From Microbacterium phyllosphaerae (lineage in GTDB: Bacteria; Actinomycetota; Actinomycetes; Actinomycetales; Microbacteriaceae), in NCBI RefSeq assembly GCF_017876435.1, contig NZ_JAGIOA010000001.1, forward strand, positions 1,116,001 to 1,180,000: a DNA stretch of 64,000 nt, given 5' to 3'. Below, piece by piece: positions 1-9,063 of this stretch (positions are counted from its first letter, which is position 1; every line of letters begins with the position of its first letter). The notes under the pieces are model-generated. The model searched no databases. It was not told the origin of the DNA and was given only the letters and a program-made list of their open reading frames with translations. The translations under genes were made by a program, and so were the position numbers.

Positions 1-1
1 C

Positions 2-3000
2 GGCGTGACGGTCGCCGACGGCTACGGCGAGACCTACGTGGGCACGATCACCCTCGATGTGCGTCCCGCCGGGTCGACCGACCCCAAGACGAACGCCGAT
101 CACGTGATCACGCGGGTCGGCGAGCAGGTCTCGGTGGCACCCCTCACGAACGACACGAGCTCGGGCCGCGAGTCGCTGCGCCTCGGCAACGTCGACGAGG
201 TGCCCGGTGCGACCGTGACCCCGGACTACACGAACAAGACGTTCCTGTTCTCGGCGGAGGCGCCCGGCACCTACTACGTGCAGTACCTCGCGACGGCCGG
301 ACCCAAGAGCGCTCAGGGCCTGGTGCGCGTCGACGTGCAGGAGGCGAGCGAGAACGATCTGCCGCCGGTCGCGGTGCGCGATGTGGCGCTGGTGCCGAGC
401 GGCGGCGACGTGCTCGTCGGCGTCCTCGCCAACGACACCGACCCGGCCGGCGGGATCCTGGTCGTGCAGTCGGTGAGCCTCGAGCCGAACAGCGGGATCT
501 CGGTCTCGGTGATCAACCACGAGACCCTCCGGATCACCGATCAGGGTGCGCTCAAAGACCAGGTGCGCGTCAAATACCGCATCTCGAACGGCTCGAAGTC
601 CGCCGAGGGCGAGGTCGTCGTGATCCCGATCCCGGCACCCGACAAGATCATGCCGCCGGTGGCCGCACCCGACAACGTCTACGTGCGAGCGGGCGACGTC
701 GTCACGATCCCGGTGCTCGACAACGACACCCACCCCAACGACGACGTGCTGCACGTGGTTCCGGAGCTGGTCGAGACGCCCGAGCCCGAAGACGGCGAGG
801 CGTTCGTCTCGCAGGACACCGTGCGGTTCAAGGCGGGGCCGGAGGCGAAGACGGTCTACCTCACCTACGAGGCCGTCGACTCACGGCAGCAGAAGGCCGC
901 CGGGTACGTGACGATCCAGATCCTGCCGATCGACGCGAAGACCAACGCGGCTCCTCGCCCGCAGGACATCGTCTCGCGAGCGCTGGCGGGCACCGAGATC
1001 AACATCGCCGTCCCCCTCGACGGCATCGACTCGGACGGCGACTCGGTCGAGCTGCTCGACATCGCCTCCAGCCCGAGCAAGGGCCGGATCACCGAGACCG
1101 GCGCCAACTACTTCAAGTACGAGGCGTTCGACGGCTCCGCCGGTGTCGACACGTTCAAGTACCGCGTGCGCGACCGCCTGGGCAAGGAGGGCATCGCGAC
1201 GATCCGCGTCGGCATCGCCCCCGCCGAGGAGATCAACCAGCCCCCGTATGCGGTGAAGGATGCCGTCGTCGTGCGGCCCGGGCGTGAGATCGCCGTGCCG
1301 GTGCTGGCCAACGACTCCGACCCGGAAGGTGACGAGATCATCCTCGTCAGCGAGAAGAACGGTGGACTCGAGGTCCCTGAGGAGCTGACGGCCCGAGTCT
1401 CGGGCGACCGTGTGCTCGTGCAGGCGCCGAACGAGGAGATCGAGACCTCGCTGCAGTACACGATCCGCGACGCCCGAGGGGCGACGGCCTCGGCGACGCT
1501 GCAGGTCACGGTCGACGAGAACGTTCCGCTGCAGGCGCCCGTCGCGCGCGACGACCGCGTGCGGCCCGAGGATCTCAAGGACGGCACGCTGACGGCCGAC
1601 ATCCCGATCCTCAAGAACGACGAGGACCCGGACGGCACGACGGACGCGCTCGACGTGACGCTCGGCGACGGTGCGACCGCGCTCGAGAACGGATCGGTGC
1701 GAGTCACGGTGGGTGAGGAGCAGCAGCTCATCCGCTACACGCTGACCGACCGCGACGGCCTCGAGGCGTCGGCGTTCATCTTCGTCCCGGCCGAGTCGGG
1801 GCTGCGCCCCATGACGGACCTGACCAAGCCGGTCGAGGTCATCAGCGGCGAGACCAAGGTCCTGCCGCTGTCGGAGTACGTCACCGTCGCCGGTGGTGGC
1901 ACGGCGCGGATCACCGAGCACTCCAAGGTGAGTGCCGTGCACGCCGATGGCGCCGACCTCGTGCAGGACGAGAAGACCCTCGTCTACACCTCGAAGGACG
2001 GATACTTCGGCCAGGACGCGATCACGTTCGAGGTGACGGACGGTACGGGCCCCGATGACCCCGAGGGTCGCAAGGCGACGCTGACCATCCCGATCGACGT
2101 GCTGCCGCCCGACAACCAGCAGCCGGTGTTCGTGAACAGTCAGATGCAGGTCGCGCCCGGTGAGGATGCGTCCTCGCTCGATCTCGCCGCACTTACGACG
2201 GATCCCGATCCCGAAGACCAGGACAACCTCGAGTTCACCTTCGTCGACGGAGACGGCGACGGTGTGACCGCGGACGTCAAGGGATCCGAGCTCCTGGTGA
2301 AGGCGTCATCGGATGCCAAGAAGGGCACCGCGATGACGCTGAACGTGCGCGTCACCGACGGCGAGACCGAACCGGTCGACGGCACGGTGACCGTGACCGT
2401 GTCGGCGTCGACGCGCGCGATGCCCACGGCGAACACCGACACGATCGCCGAGGCCGATCAGGGCAAGTCCGTGACCGTTCCGGTGCTCGCCAACGATTAC
2501 AACCCGTTCCCCGAGACGCCGCTCAAGATCGTCTCCCAGAACGTCGAGGCCGGAATGGGCACGGTCGAGCGCCAGGGCGACGAGCTCGTCGTGACTCCGG
2601 CGGCCACCTTCGTCGGCACGATGGTCGTGCGCTACCGCATCCAGGACGCCACGAAGGACACGGAGCGTGAGGTCAACGGGCAGGTCGTGCTCACGGTGCA
2701 GGGTGTGCCGGATGCGCCGGGAGCCCCCGTGGTGACCAGCGTGCAGGACCGCACGGTGGTGCTCTCGTACTCGGCCCCGTCGAACAACGGCGCCGAGATC
2801 ACGAAGTACACGGTCAAGTCGGTCGGGGGCAGTGCGTACTCGAAGGAGTGCCAGTCGACGACCTGCACCCTGGACGGTCTGACCAACAACGTCAAATACA
2901 CCTTCCAGGTCACGGCGACGAACCGCGTCGGCGAGAGCAAGCCCTCGGGCACCTCGGGAGAAGCGCGCCCCGACGCGCGCCCCGACACCCCCAACCCGCC

Positions 3001-4372
3001 CACGCTGAAGTTCGGCGACAAGTCGCTCACCGTGAGCTGGACGACGCCCACGACCCCGGGTTCTCCGGTCGAGAGCTACACGCTCGAGATCTCTCCCGCG
3101 CCGCCGTCCGGCGTCGCGCAGAAGGAGGTCACCGGCAACTCGATCGTCTGGAACGGCCTCGAGAACGGGTCGAACTACCAGGTGCGCGTGCAGGCGCACA
3201 ACCTCGCGCCCGAGCCCTCGAGCTGGAGCAACTGGTCGGCATCCGAGATCCCTGCGGGTCCGCCGATGCAGCCGGGCGCGCCGACCACGACCGAGCTGGC
3301 ACCGGTCGGTGACCAGGCCCAGATGCAGGTGAACTGGGCGGCGCCGAACTCGAACGGTGACGCGATCGACGGCTACACGCTCGAGGTCTACGAAGGCTCG
3401 ACCCTGCGGAACACCCTGACGCCCGGGGCGGGTGCCACCTCGCAGGCGGTCACCGTGCCGACGTCCGAGACGCCGTACACGTACCGCATCCGCGCGCACA
3501 ACAAGGCGGGCTGGGGCGAGTGGTCCGGGATGTCGGCCCCGCGTCGAGGAGTCGTCGCGCCCGGCGCGCCGACCAGTCTCGCCGCGGCGCCGCATGACCG
3601 CTACGTCGACGTGACGTACAACCCCGGGTCGCGCAACGGCGCCAGGGAAGGCGAGATCAGCTACCAGTACTCGCTCAACGGCGGAGGATGGCAGGGCCTG
3701 CAGGGCAACCGCATCGGCGGTCTCTCCAACGGCACGACGTACAACATCCAGGTCCGGGCCGTCGCCAGCGTGGATGGCGGCACCTACGCCGGAGCCGCGT
3801 CGAACACGGCGAGTGCCGTGCCGTACGGCCCTCCGTCGGCTCCCGGGGCGGGCGCGCAGAACCTCGGCACCCAGGTGAAGCTCACGTGGAACTCGAACGG
3901 CTCCGGCAACGGCCGTGCCATCCAGCTGACGCAGATCGACATCGGCAACGGCTGGCAGGACGTGCCGCAGAGCGGTGAGCGGATCGTCGGCAACGGATAC
4001 CAGCAGACGCACAGCATCCGGGTGCGGGCTCAGGACTCGGCCGGACAGTGGACGCCCGTCGCATCGGCATCCGCTCGCACGAGCGATCCGCCCGCGGAGG
4101 TCCTGAAGACGGGCAAGGGCGCGTCGGGCAGCTGGCCGGGAGAGTGCGACACCCCGACATGCGCGTACGTGACGCTCAAGGTCGAGAATTTCCGCAGCCC
4201 TGGCACGTACACACTCCGGTGCGACGACGGCGGACAGTTCGGCAACTCGAGAAGGGCCGTGCCGGAGAACGGCACGGTTCAGCTCGGTTGCTTCTACGGC
4301 AATCCTGGCCGGTCGATCCGCGTCTACATCGTCGAGCTCAATCGGTACGCCGACGCGCTCGTCTGGTATTAG
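2..4372 (+). CDS. Giant Ig-like / fibronectin type III surface protein (5' end outside window)
   Basis: The frame is open from the left edge, so the N-terminus (signal peptide or membrane anchor) is not visible. About 900 residues consist of repeated bacterial Ig/cadherin-like domains, recognised by recurring VLANDxDP-type motifs (for example VLANDTDPAG, VLDNDTHPND, VLANDSDPEG, ILKNDEDPDG). About four fibronectin type III domains follow from nt 2700 to 4080. A C-terminal domain of roughly 90 residues contains four cysteines (GECDTPTC, LRCDD, LGCFY). The protein is probably extracellular and works in adhesion or as a scaffold. It lies 55 bases before a MoxR-DUF58-transglutaminase chain on the same strand, so it is likely part of that locus. 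Binding partner and function are not evident from the sequence. Confidence 0.85.
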   Translation, partial: GVTVADGYGETYVGTITLDVRPAGSTDPKTNADHVITRVGEQVSVAPLTNDTSSGRESLRLGNVDEVPGATVTPDYTNKTFLFSAEAPGTYYVQYLATAGPKSAQGLVRVDVQEASENDLPPVAVRDVALVPSGGDVLVGVLANDTDPAGGILVVQSVSLEPNSGISVSVINHETLRITDQGALKDQVRVKYRISNGSKSAEGEVVVIPIPAPDKIMPPVAAPDNVYVRAGDVVTIPVLDNDTHPNDDVLHVVPELVETPEPEDGEAFVSQDTVRFKAGPEAKTVYLTYEAVDSRQQKAAGYVTIQILPIDAKTNAAPRPQDIVSRALAGTEINIAVPLDGIDSDGDSVELLDIASSPSKGRITETGANYFKYEAFDGSAGVDTFKYRVRDRLGKEGIATIRVGIAPAEEINQPPYAVKDAVVVRPGREIAVPVLANDSDPEGDEIILVSEKNGGLEVPEELTARVSGDRVLVQAPNEEIETSLQYTIRDARGATASATLQVTVDENVPLQAPVARDDRVRPEDLKDGTLTADIPILKNDEDPDGTTDALDVTLGDGATALENGSVRVTVGEEQQLIRYTLTDRDGLEASAFIFVPAESGLRPMTDLTKPVEVISGETKVLPLSEYVTVAGGGTARITEHSKVSAVHADGADLVQDEKTLVYTSKDGYFGQDAITFEVTDGTGPDDPEGRKATLTIPIDVLPPDNQQPVFVNSQMQVAPGEDASSLDLAALTTDPDPEDQDNLEFTFVDGDGDGVTADVKGSELLVKASSDAKKGTAMTLNVRVTDGETEPVDGTVTVTVSASTRAMPTANTDTIAEADQGKSVTVPVLANDYNPFPETPLKIVSQNVEAGMGTVERQGDELVVTPAATFVGTMVVRYRIQDATKDTEREVNGQVVLTVQGVPDAPGAPVVTSVQDRTVVLSYSAPSNNGAEITKYTVKSVGGSAYSKECQSTTCTLDGLTNNVKYTFQVTATNRVGESKPSGTSGEARPDARPDTPNPPTLKFGDKSLTVSWTTPTTPGSPVESYTLEISPAPPSGVAQKEVTGNSIVWNGLENGSNYQVRVQAHNLAPEPSSWSNWSASEIPAGPPMQPGAPTTTELAPVGDQAQMQVNWAAPNSNGDAIDGYTLEVYEGSTLRNTLTPGAGATSQAVTVPTSETPYTYRIRAHNKAGWGEWSGMSAPRRGVVAPGAPTSLAAAPHDRYVDVTYNPGSRNGAREGEISYQYSLNGGGWQGLQGNRIGGLSNGTTYNIQVRAVASVDGGTYAGAASNTASAVPYGPPSAPGAGAQNLGTQVKLTWNSNGSGNGRAIQLTQIDIGNGWQDVPQSGERIVGNGYQQTHSIRVRAQDSAGQWTPVASASARTSDPPAEVLKTGKGASGSWPGECDTPTCAYVTLKVENFRSPGTYTLRCDDGGQFGNSRRAVPENGTVQLGCFYGNPGRSIRVYIVELNRYADALVWY

Positions 4373-4427
4373 CGCGCCGGCGACGGCGCGCCCCGATGAC
4401 CTTCACAGAACAGGGAAACCCACACTC

Positions 4428-5399
4428 ATGAGCATGACCCCCGAACAGGCGGCCTGGTTCCAGGGCACCTTCACCCGCCTCGTCGACAACATCGACAGGG
4501 CCGTGCAGGGAAAGCGCGAGGTCGTCGGTCTCGTGCTGTCGGCGATGCTCGCCGAGGGACACGTGCTGCTCGAGGACGCCCCCGGCACGGGCAAGACCAG
4601 CCTCGCGAAGGCGCTCGCATCCACTGTGCAGGGCACCAGCACGCGCATCCAGTTCACGCCCGACCTGCTGCCGTCGGACGTCACGGGTGTCACGATCTAC
4701 GACCAGCAGTCGCATCGCTTCGAGTTCCACAAGGGACCGATCTTCGCCTCGATCGTGCTCGCGGACGAGATCAACCGCGCCTCGCCGAAGACGCAGTCGG
4801 CTCTGCTCGAGGTCATGGAGGAGTCGCGGGTCACGGTCGACGGCGTCACGCACGAGGCCGGACGCCCGTTCCTCGTGATCGCGACCCAGAACCCGATCGA
4901 GCAGGCCGGAACCTACAAGCTCCCCGAGGCCCAGCTCGACCGCTTCCTCGTCAAGACGTCGATCGGCTACCCCGATCTGGCGGTCACGGAGAGCATCCTC
5001 GCCGGTGCCTCCGACCGCAACCCGTCGGCCGGACTCTCGGCGATCATCACCACGAGCGCCGTCGCCGACATGGCCGACCTCGGTGCGTCGGTGCACGTCG
5101 AGCCCGCTGTGCTCCGCTACGTCGCCGAGCTCGCCGAGGCGACCCGTGAGGACTCCGCGATCAGGCTCGGTGTCTCGGTGCGTGGCGCGATCGCGATGAT
5201 CCGCATCGCCAAGGTCCGCGCCGCCTCGCAGGGCCGCCACTTCGTGCTCCCCGACGACATCAAGGCCCTCGCGCGGCCGGTGTGGCAGCACCGTCTGCTG
5301 CTCGACGCCGAGGCCGAGTTCGCGGGCACCTCGAGCGACACGGTCATCGCGCGGGTCCTCGAGAACGTCGCGGCACCGCAGGCCCGAGCAGCGGCCTGA
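4428..5399 (+). CDS. MoxR family AAA+ ATPase
   Basis: This 323-residue protein has a Walker A motif (DAPGTGKTSL), a Walker B motif (IVLADEINRA) and a sensor-type segment (VIATQNPIEQAGTYKLPEAQLDRF), all hallmarks of MoxR ATPases. Members act as chaperone-like ATPases on partners with DUF58/VWA domains, and the next gene is a DUF58 protein. ATG 4428 was chosen because AGGGA lies about 11 bases upstream; ATG 4434 is a possible second start. The stop overlaps the next start as TGATG, which indicates translational coupling. The specific role in the secretion locus is inferred from position. Confidence 0.95.
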   Translation: MSMTPEQAAWFQGTFTRLVDNIDRAVQGKREVVGLVLSAMLAEGHVLLEDAPGTGKTSLAKALASTVQGTSTRIQFTPDLLPSDVTGVTIYDQQSHRFEFHKGPIFASIVLADEINRASPKTQSALLEVMEESRVTVDGVTHEAGRPFLVIATQNPIEQAGTYKLPEAQLDRFLVKTSIGYPDLAVTESILAGASDRNPSAGLSAIITTSAVADMADLGASVHVEPAVLRYVAELAEATREDSAIRLGVSVRGAIAMIRIAKVRAASQGRHFVLPDDIKALARPVWQHRLLLDAEAEFAGTSSDTVIARVLENVAAPQARAAA

Positions 5400-6661
5400 T
5401 GACCACGGAGGCATTGCCGGCTGCGACCGCGCCGATCGACCGCGACGCCGGCTGGCGTGACGTCGCGGCGGTCATCGGCGCGCGCATCCTGGTTCGCCTC
5501 CGCATGATCACCGCCGCCATCCGACCGCTGGCGTGGGTCCTCATGGCCCTCGCCGTCGGATTCTGGATCCTCGGTCAGATCGCCGGTTGGGCCGAGTTCA
5601 CGATCGCCGCCGTGGTCATCGCCATCACCGTCGGTCTGTGCGCCCTCTTCCTGATCGGACGCACCGCCTACGACGTCTCGCTCGACCTCGCTCGCTCCCG
5701 CGTCGTCGTGGGCGAGCGGGCCGTCGGTGCGCTGACCCTCGCGAACCGCGGCGCCAGGGCGATCCTGCCCTCGCGCGTCGTGCTTCCCGTCGGCTCCGGC
5801 CGAGGAGAATTCGGCATCCAGCGCCTCGCGCCGGGGGAGGAGGCGGAGGAGCTCTTCGCGATCCCCACCCAGAAGCGCGGCGTCGTGAAGGTCGGGCCCG
5901 TGAGCGTCGTCCGCGGCGACCCGCTCGGTCTGTTCGAGCGCGCGCACCGGCGCGAAGATCCGGTCGACCTCTACGTGCACCCTCGCACGGTGCTGTTCGA
6001 CGGGCAGTCGCTGGGCTACCTGCGTGACCTCGAGGGTCTGCCCGCCGCCGATCTGTCGCGCGACGACGTCTCGTTCCACGCGCTGCTCGAGTATCAGCCG
6101 GGCGACGACCTTCGCCACGTGCACTGGCGGTCCACGGCTCGCACCGGAACGATGATGGTGCGCCAGTACGAGGAGACCCGTCGCTCGCACTTCGTCATCG
6201 GACTCTCGCGGTCGACCGGCGACTATGCCACCGACGACGACTTCGAGCTCGCGATCTCGGCAGCCGGCTCCATCGGGCTCCGCGCGATCCGCGACTCCCA
6301 GCGCGTCGACGTGCGCGTGCAGGGGCGCGAGCTCGCCGCCGGCACCGGCAAGCAGCTGCTCGACTCGCTGTCCGCGGTCGAGAACTCGAAACCTCGCGAC
6401 GGCGGCATCGACCACCTGGCGGGAGTGCTGGCCAGGACCATGCCGCTCGCCAGCGTCGTCGTGCTCGTCTGCGGGTCGAAGGTCAGCACCGACGACCTGC
6501 GACTCGCGTGCGCTCGTCTGCCCTATGGGGCCAAGGTGCTCGCGGTCGTCGCCGACCGCTCGGTGTCGGCTCCGGCGCTGCGCCGCATCGGCGACGCGGA
6601 TGTCGTCACGATCGGCGCTCTCGAACAGGTTCCCCTCGCACTGCAGAAGGTGCTCGCATGA
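5399..6661 (+). CDS. DUF58 domain-containing membrane protein
   Basis: The protein has 420 residues. Two closely spaced hydrophobic segments lie at about residues 35-85, followed by a cytoplasmic or surface domain. The DUF58 signature is present as YQPGDDLRHVHWRSTART followed by MMVRQYEE. DUF58 proteins are usual partners of MoxR ATPases. ATG 5399 overlaps the preceding stop; the frame stays open further upstream, but that part lies inside moxR. The 3' end overlaps the next gene as ATGA. The pairing with a transglutaminase-like membrane protein is a common actinobacterial arrangement. The biochemical role of this protein is not known. Confidence 0.93.
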   Translation: MTTEALPAATAPIDRDAGWRDVAAVIGARILVRLRMITAAIRPLAWVLMALAVGFWILGQIAGWAEFTIAAVVIAITVGLCALFLIGRTAYDVSLDLARSRVVVGERAVGALTLANRGARAILPSRVVLPVGSGRGEFGIQRLAPGEEAEELFAIPTQKRGVVKVGPVSVVRGDPLGLFERAHRREDPVDLYVHPRTVLFDGQSLGYLRDLEGLPAADLSRDDVSFHALLEYQPGDDLRHVHWRSTARTGTMMVRQYEETRRSHFVIGLSRSTGDYATDDDFELAISAAGSIGLRAIRDSQRVDVRVQGRELAAGTGKQLLDSLSAVENSKPRDGGIDHLAGVLARTMPLASVVVLVCGSKVSTDDLRLACARLPYGAKVLAVVADRSVSAPALRRIGDADVVTIGALEQVPLALQKVLA

Positions 6662-9063
6662 CCCTCTTCACGACAGAGAAGGCCGGGCTGCCGCTGCGTC
6701 GGTGGATCCTCGACCTGACCGCGTCGGCTCTGCTGATCCTGGTGTCGATCGTGGGGTTCTGGCCGACCTTCGCCGGCCCGTCGTATCTGCCCGCCGCGAT
6801 CGGCGCCCTGCTGCTCGGACTCGCCGTCGCCACGGTCGCGACCTGGCGTCGATGGGGCATCCTCATCGTCACGGGTCTGACGATCGGCGTCTACTTCGTC
6901 TTCGGCGGTGCGCTGGCGCTGCCCCACACCGCCATCCTCGGGGTCATCCCCACGCTCGACACTCTGCAGCGGCTCGCGGTCGGCACCGTGACGTCGTGGA
7001 AGCAGCTGCTCACGACGGTCGCTCCGGTGGCCGCGGCCGACGGGCATCTGCTCGTACCGTTCCTGCTCACCCTCGTGGTGACCGTGCTGACGGCATCCCT
7101 CGCACTTCGGCTGTCGCTCGTGGCGTGGGCTCTGCTTCCCGCCGGTGCGATGCTCGTCATGGTGATCGCTCTCGGCACCCCGGAGCCGGCTTTCCCCGTC
7201 GCCCAGGGACTCCTCTTCGCCGTGCTGGCGGTCGCGTGGCTGGCCCTTCGGCAGCTGTGGGCTCCGCAGAACGCCGCCGTCTCGGTGAGCGAGGTCGATC
7301 CGTCCCGCGCCTCGCACATGCGCATGAGGCGTCTGCTGGCGGGCGCCGCCGTGCTGGCGATCGCCGGGGGAGCGGGCGTCGTGTCGAGCGCCGTCGCCGC
7401 CCCGGAGCAGCCCCGCCACGTGTTCCGCGACGTGATCATCCCGCCGTTCAACATCCGCGACTACCCGAGCCCGCTGCAGGCGTTCCGCAAGAACGTGCGC
7501 GATGAGGCCTCCGACACTCTCTTCACGGTGAGCGGACTGCCCAAGGGGTCGCGCATGCGCATCGCCGTGATGGATCAGTTCGACGGCATGGTCTACAACG
7601 TCACGGACGGCGGAGTGGATTCGTCGAGCGCGTTCGGACCCATCCGCTCGAACATGTCTCCCGATGCCGAGGGCATCCCTGTGACGCTGAAGGTCGAGGT
7701 CGACGAGTATCGCGGTGTCTGGCTGCCCGATGCCGGCTCCGTCTCGGAGATCGACTTCACCGGGGATCGCGCGGAAGAGCTGCGCCGCACCGCGTACTAC
7801 AACGGCGACACCGGCACGGCGGTCGTCACCTCGAAGCTCACCAAGGGTGACGCCTACACGGTCGACACCGTCATCCCGGCCGATCTCGACGACACCCAGC
7901 TCGCCGATGTGCAGTTCGGCAAGGTGCCGCTGCCGACTCAGAGCAACGTCCCGGAAGAGCTCACATCGCTCGCGTCGGAGACGGTCGCCGAGGCCGAGAC
8001 TCCGATCGAACAGGTGCGAGCGCTCGAGACCTTCCTCGCCGACGGCGGCTTCTTCAGCCACGGGCTCGAGGGAGAGGTGCTGTCGCGTGCCGGGCACACC
8101 TCGGAGCGCATCTCGACGCTGATCGGCGGCGATCAGATGATCGGCGACGACGAGCAGTATGCGGTGGCGATGGCGCTGCTGGCCCGCGAGGTCGGCATCC
8201 CCGCCCGCGTGGTGATGGGCTTCTACCCCGATGAGGACAAAGAGGGCGAGGCGGTCTTCACCGCCACGGGCGGAGACGTGCACGCCTGGGTCGAGGTGAA
8301 CTTCGAGGGGGTCGGCTGGCTCGAGTTCAATCCCACCCCGCCCGAAGACAAGGTGCCGAACGACCAGAACACCAAGCCCAGGGTCGACCCCAAGCCGCAG
8401 GTGCTGCAGCCGCCGCCCCCGCCGCAGGAGCCGGTCGATCTTCCCCCGACGCTGCCCGACGACCGCAAGGGCGACGACGAGACACTCAACATCCTCGGGA
8501 TCATCGGCGCCATCCTCGCCATCGGCGGCATCTCGCTCGCGGTTCTCGCGGTGCTCGCGTCGCCGTTCATCGTGATCGGCGCGTGGAAGGCGGCGAAGCG
8601 TCGCACGCGTCGGCAGGCGGCTCGCACGGCCGATCGCATCAGCGGCGGATGGGATGAACTCGCCGACAGGGCGGTCGACTACGGCGCGAGGCTCGCCCCC
8701 GGCGGCACGCGTGTCGAGGAGGCGGCGACCGTGGCCGCGACGCTCACGCTGCCGCAGGTGACGACGCTCGCGCAGCGGGCGGATGCCGAGGTCTTCGGCC
8801 CCTCGGAGCCCACCACCGAAGACGTGGACGCCTTCTGGACGGAGGTCGACACGATCGTCGGCGGCCTCGGCAAGGAGGCCGGATTCTGGAAGCGCACCAA
8901 GGCGCGACTGAGCCTGAGGTCGCTGATGGGCGGGACCGCCGTGTCGGCCGGTCTGCAGAACCTCAGAGAGGCCGCGGTCGCGCGAGTGAGACGCGAACCT
9001 GGCACCATCAAGAGCAGCAACAGTACGACGACGTCCACCTCACCCGAGAGCGAGACACCATGA
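6658..9063 (+). CDS. Transglutaminase-like membrane protein, probably catalytically inactive
   Basis: The protein has 801 residues. The N-terminal third is a multi-pass membrane domain, followed by a TgpA-type extracytoplasmic transglutaminase-like domain, a Pro-rich stretch (QPPPPPQEP), another membrane helix at about residues 615-645, and a cytoplasmic tail. The transglutaminase core is recognisable (LLAREVGIPARVVMGFYP, HAWVEVNFEGVGWLEFNPTP). The usual catalytic Cys is replaced by Asp498 in IGDDEQY and the usual Asp by Asn558; only His542 of the triad remains. This suggests a binding or scaffold role rather than cross-linking. It is coupled by ATGA overlaps on both sides. Confidence 0.9.
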   Translation: MTLFTTEKAGLPLRRWILDLTASALLILVSIVGFWPTFAGPSYLPAAIGALLLGLAVATVATWRRWGILIVTGLTIGVYFVFGGALALPHTAILGVIPTLDTLQRLAVGTVTSWKQLLTTVAPVAAADGHLLVPFLLTLVVTVLTASLALRLSLVAWALLPAGAMLVMVIALGTPEPAFPVAQGLLFAVLAVAWLALRQLWAPQNAAVSVSEVDPSRASHMRMRRLLAGAAVLAIAGGAGVVSSAVAAPEQPRHVFRDVIIPPFNIRDYPSPLQAFRKNVRDEASDTLFTVSGLPKGSRMRIAVMDQFDGMVYNVTDGGVDSSSAFGPIRSNMSPDAEGIPVTLKVEVDEYRGVWLPDAGSVSEIDFTGDRAEELRRTAYYNGDTGTAVVTSKLTKGDAYTVDTVIPADLDDTQLADVQFGKVPLPTQSNVPEELTSLASETVAEAETPIEQVRALETFLADGGFFSHGLEGEVLSRAGHTSERISTLIGGDQMIGDDEQYAVAMALLAREVGIPARVVMGFYPDEDKEGEAVFTATGGDVHAWVEVNFEGVGWLEFNPTPPEDKVPNDQNTKPRVDPKPQVLQPPPPPQEPVDLPPTLPDDRKGDDETLNILGIIGAILAIGGISLAVLAVLASPFIVIGAWKAAKRRTRRQAARTADRISGGWDELADRAVDYGARLAPGGTRVEEAATVAATLTLPQVTTLAQRADAEVFGPSEPTTEDVDAFWTEVDTIVGGLGKEAGFWKRTKARLSLRSLMGGTAVSAGLQNLREAAVARVRREPGTIKSSNSTTTSTSPESETP

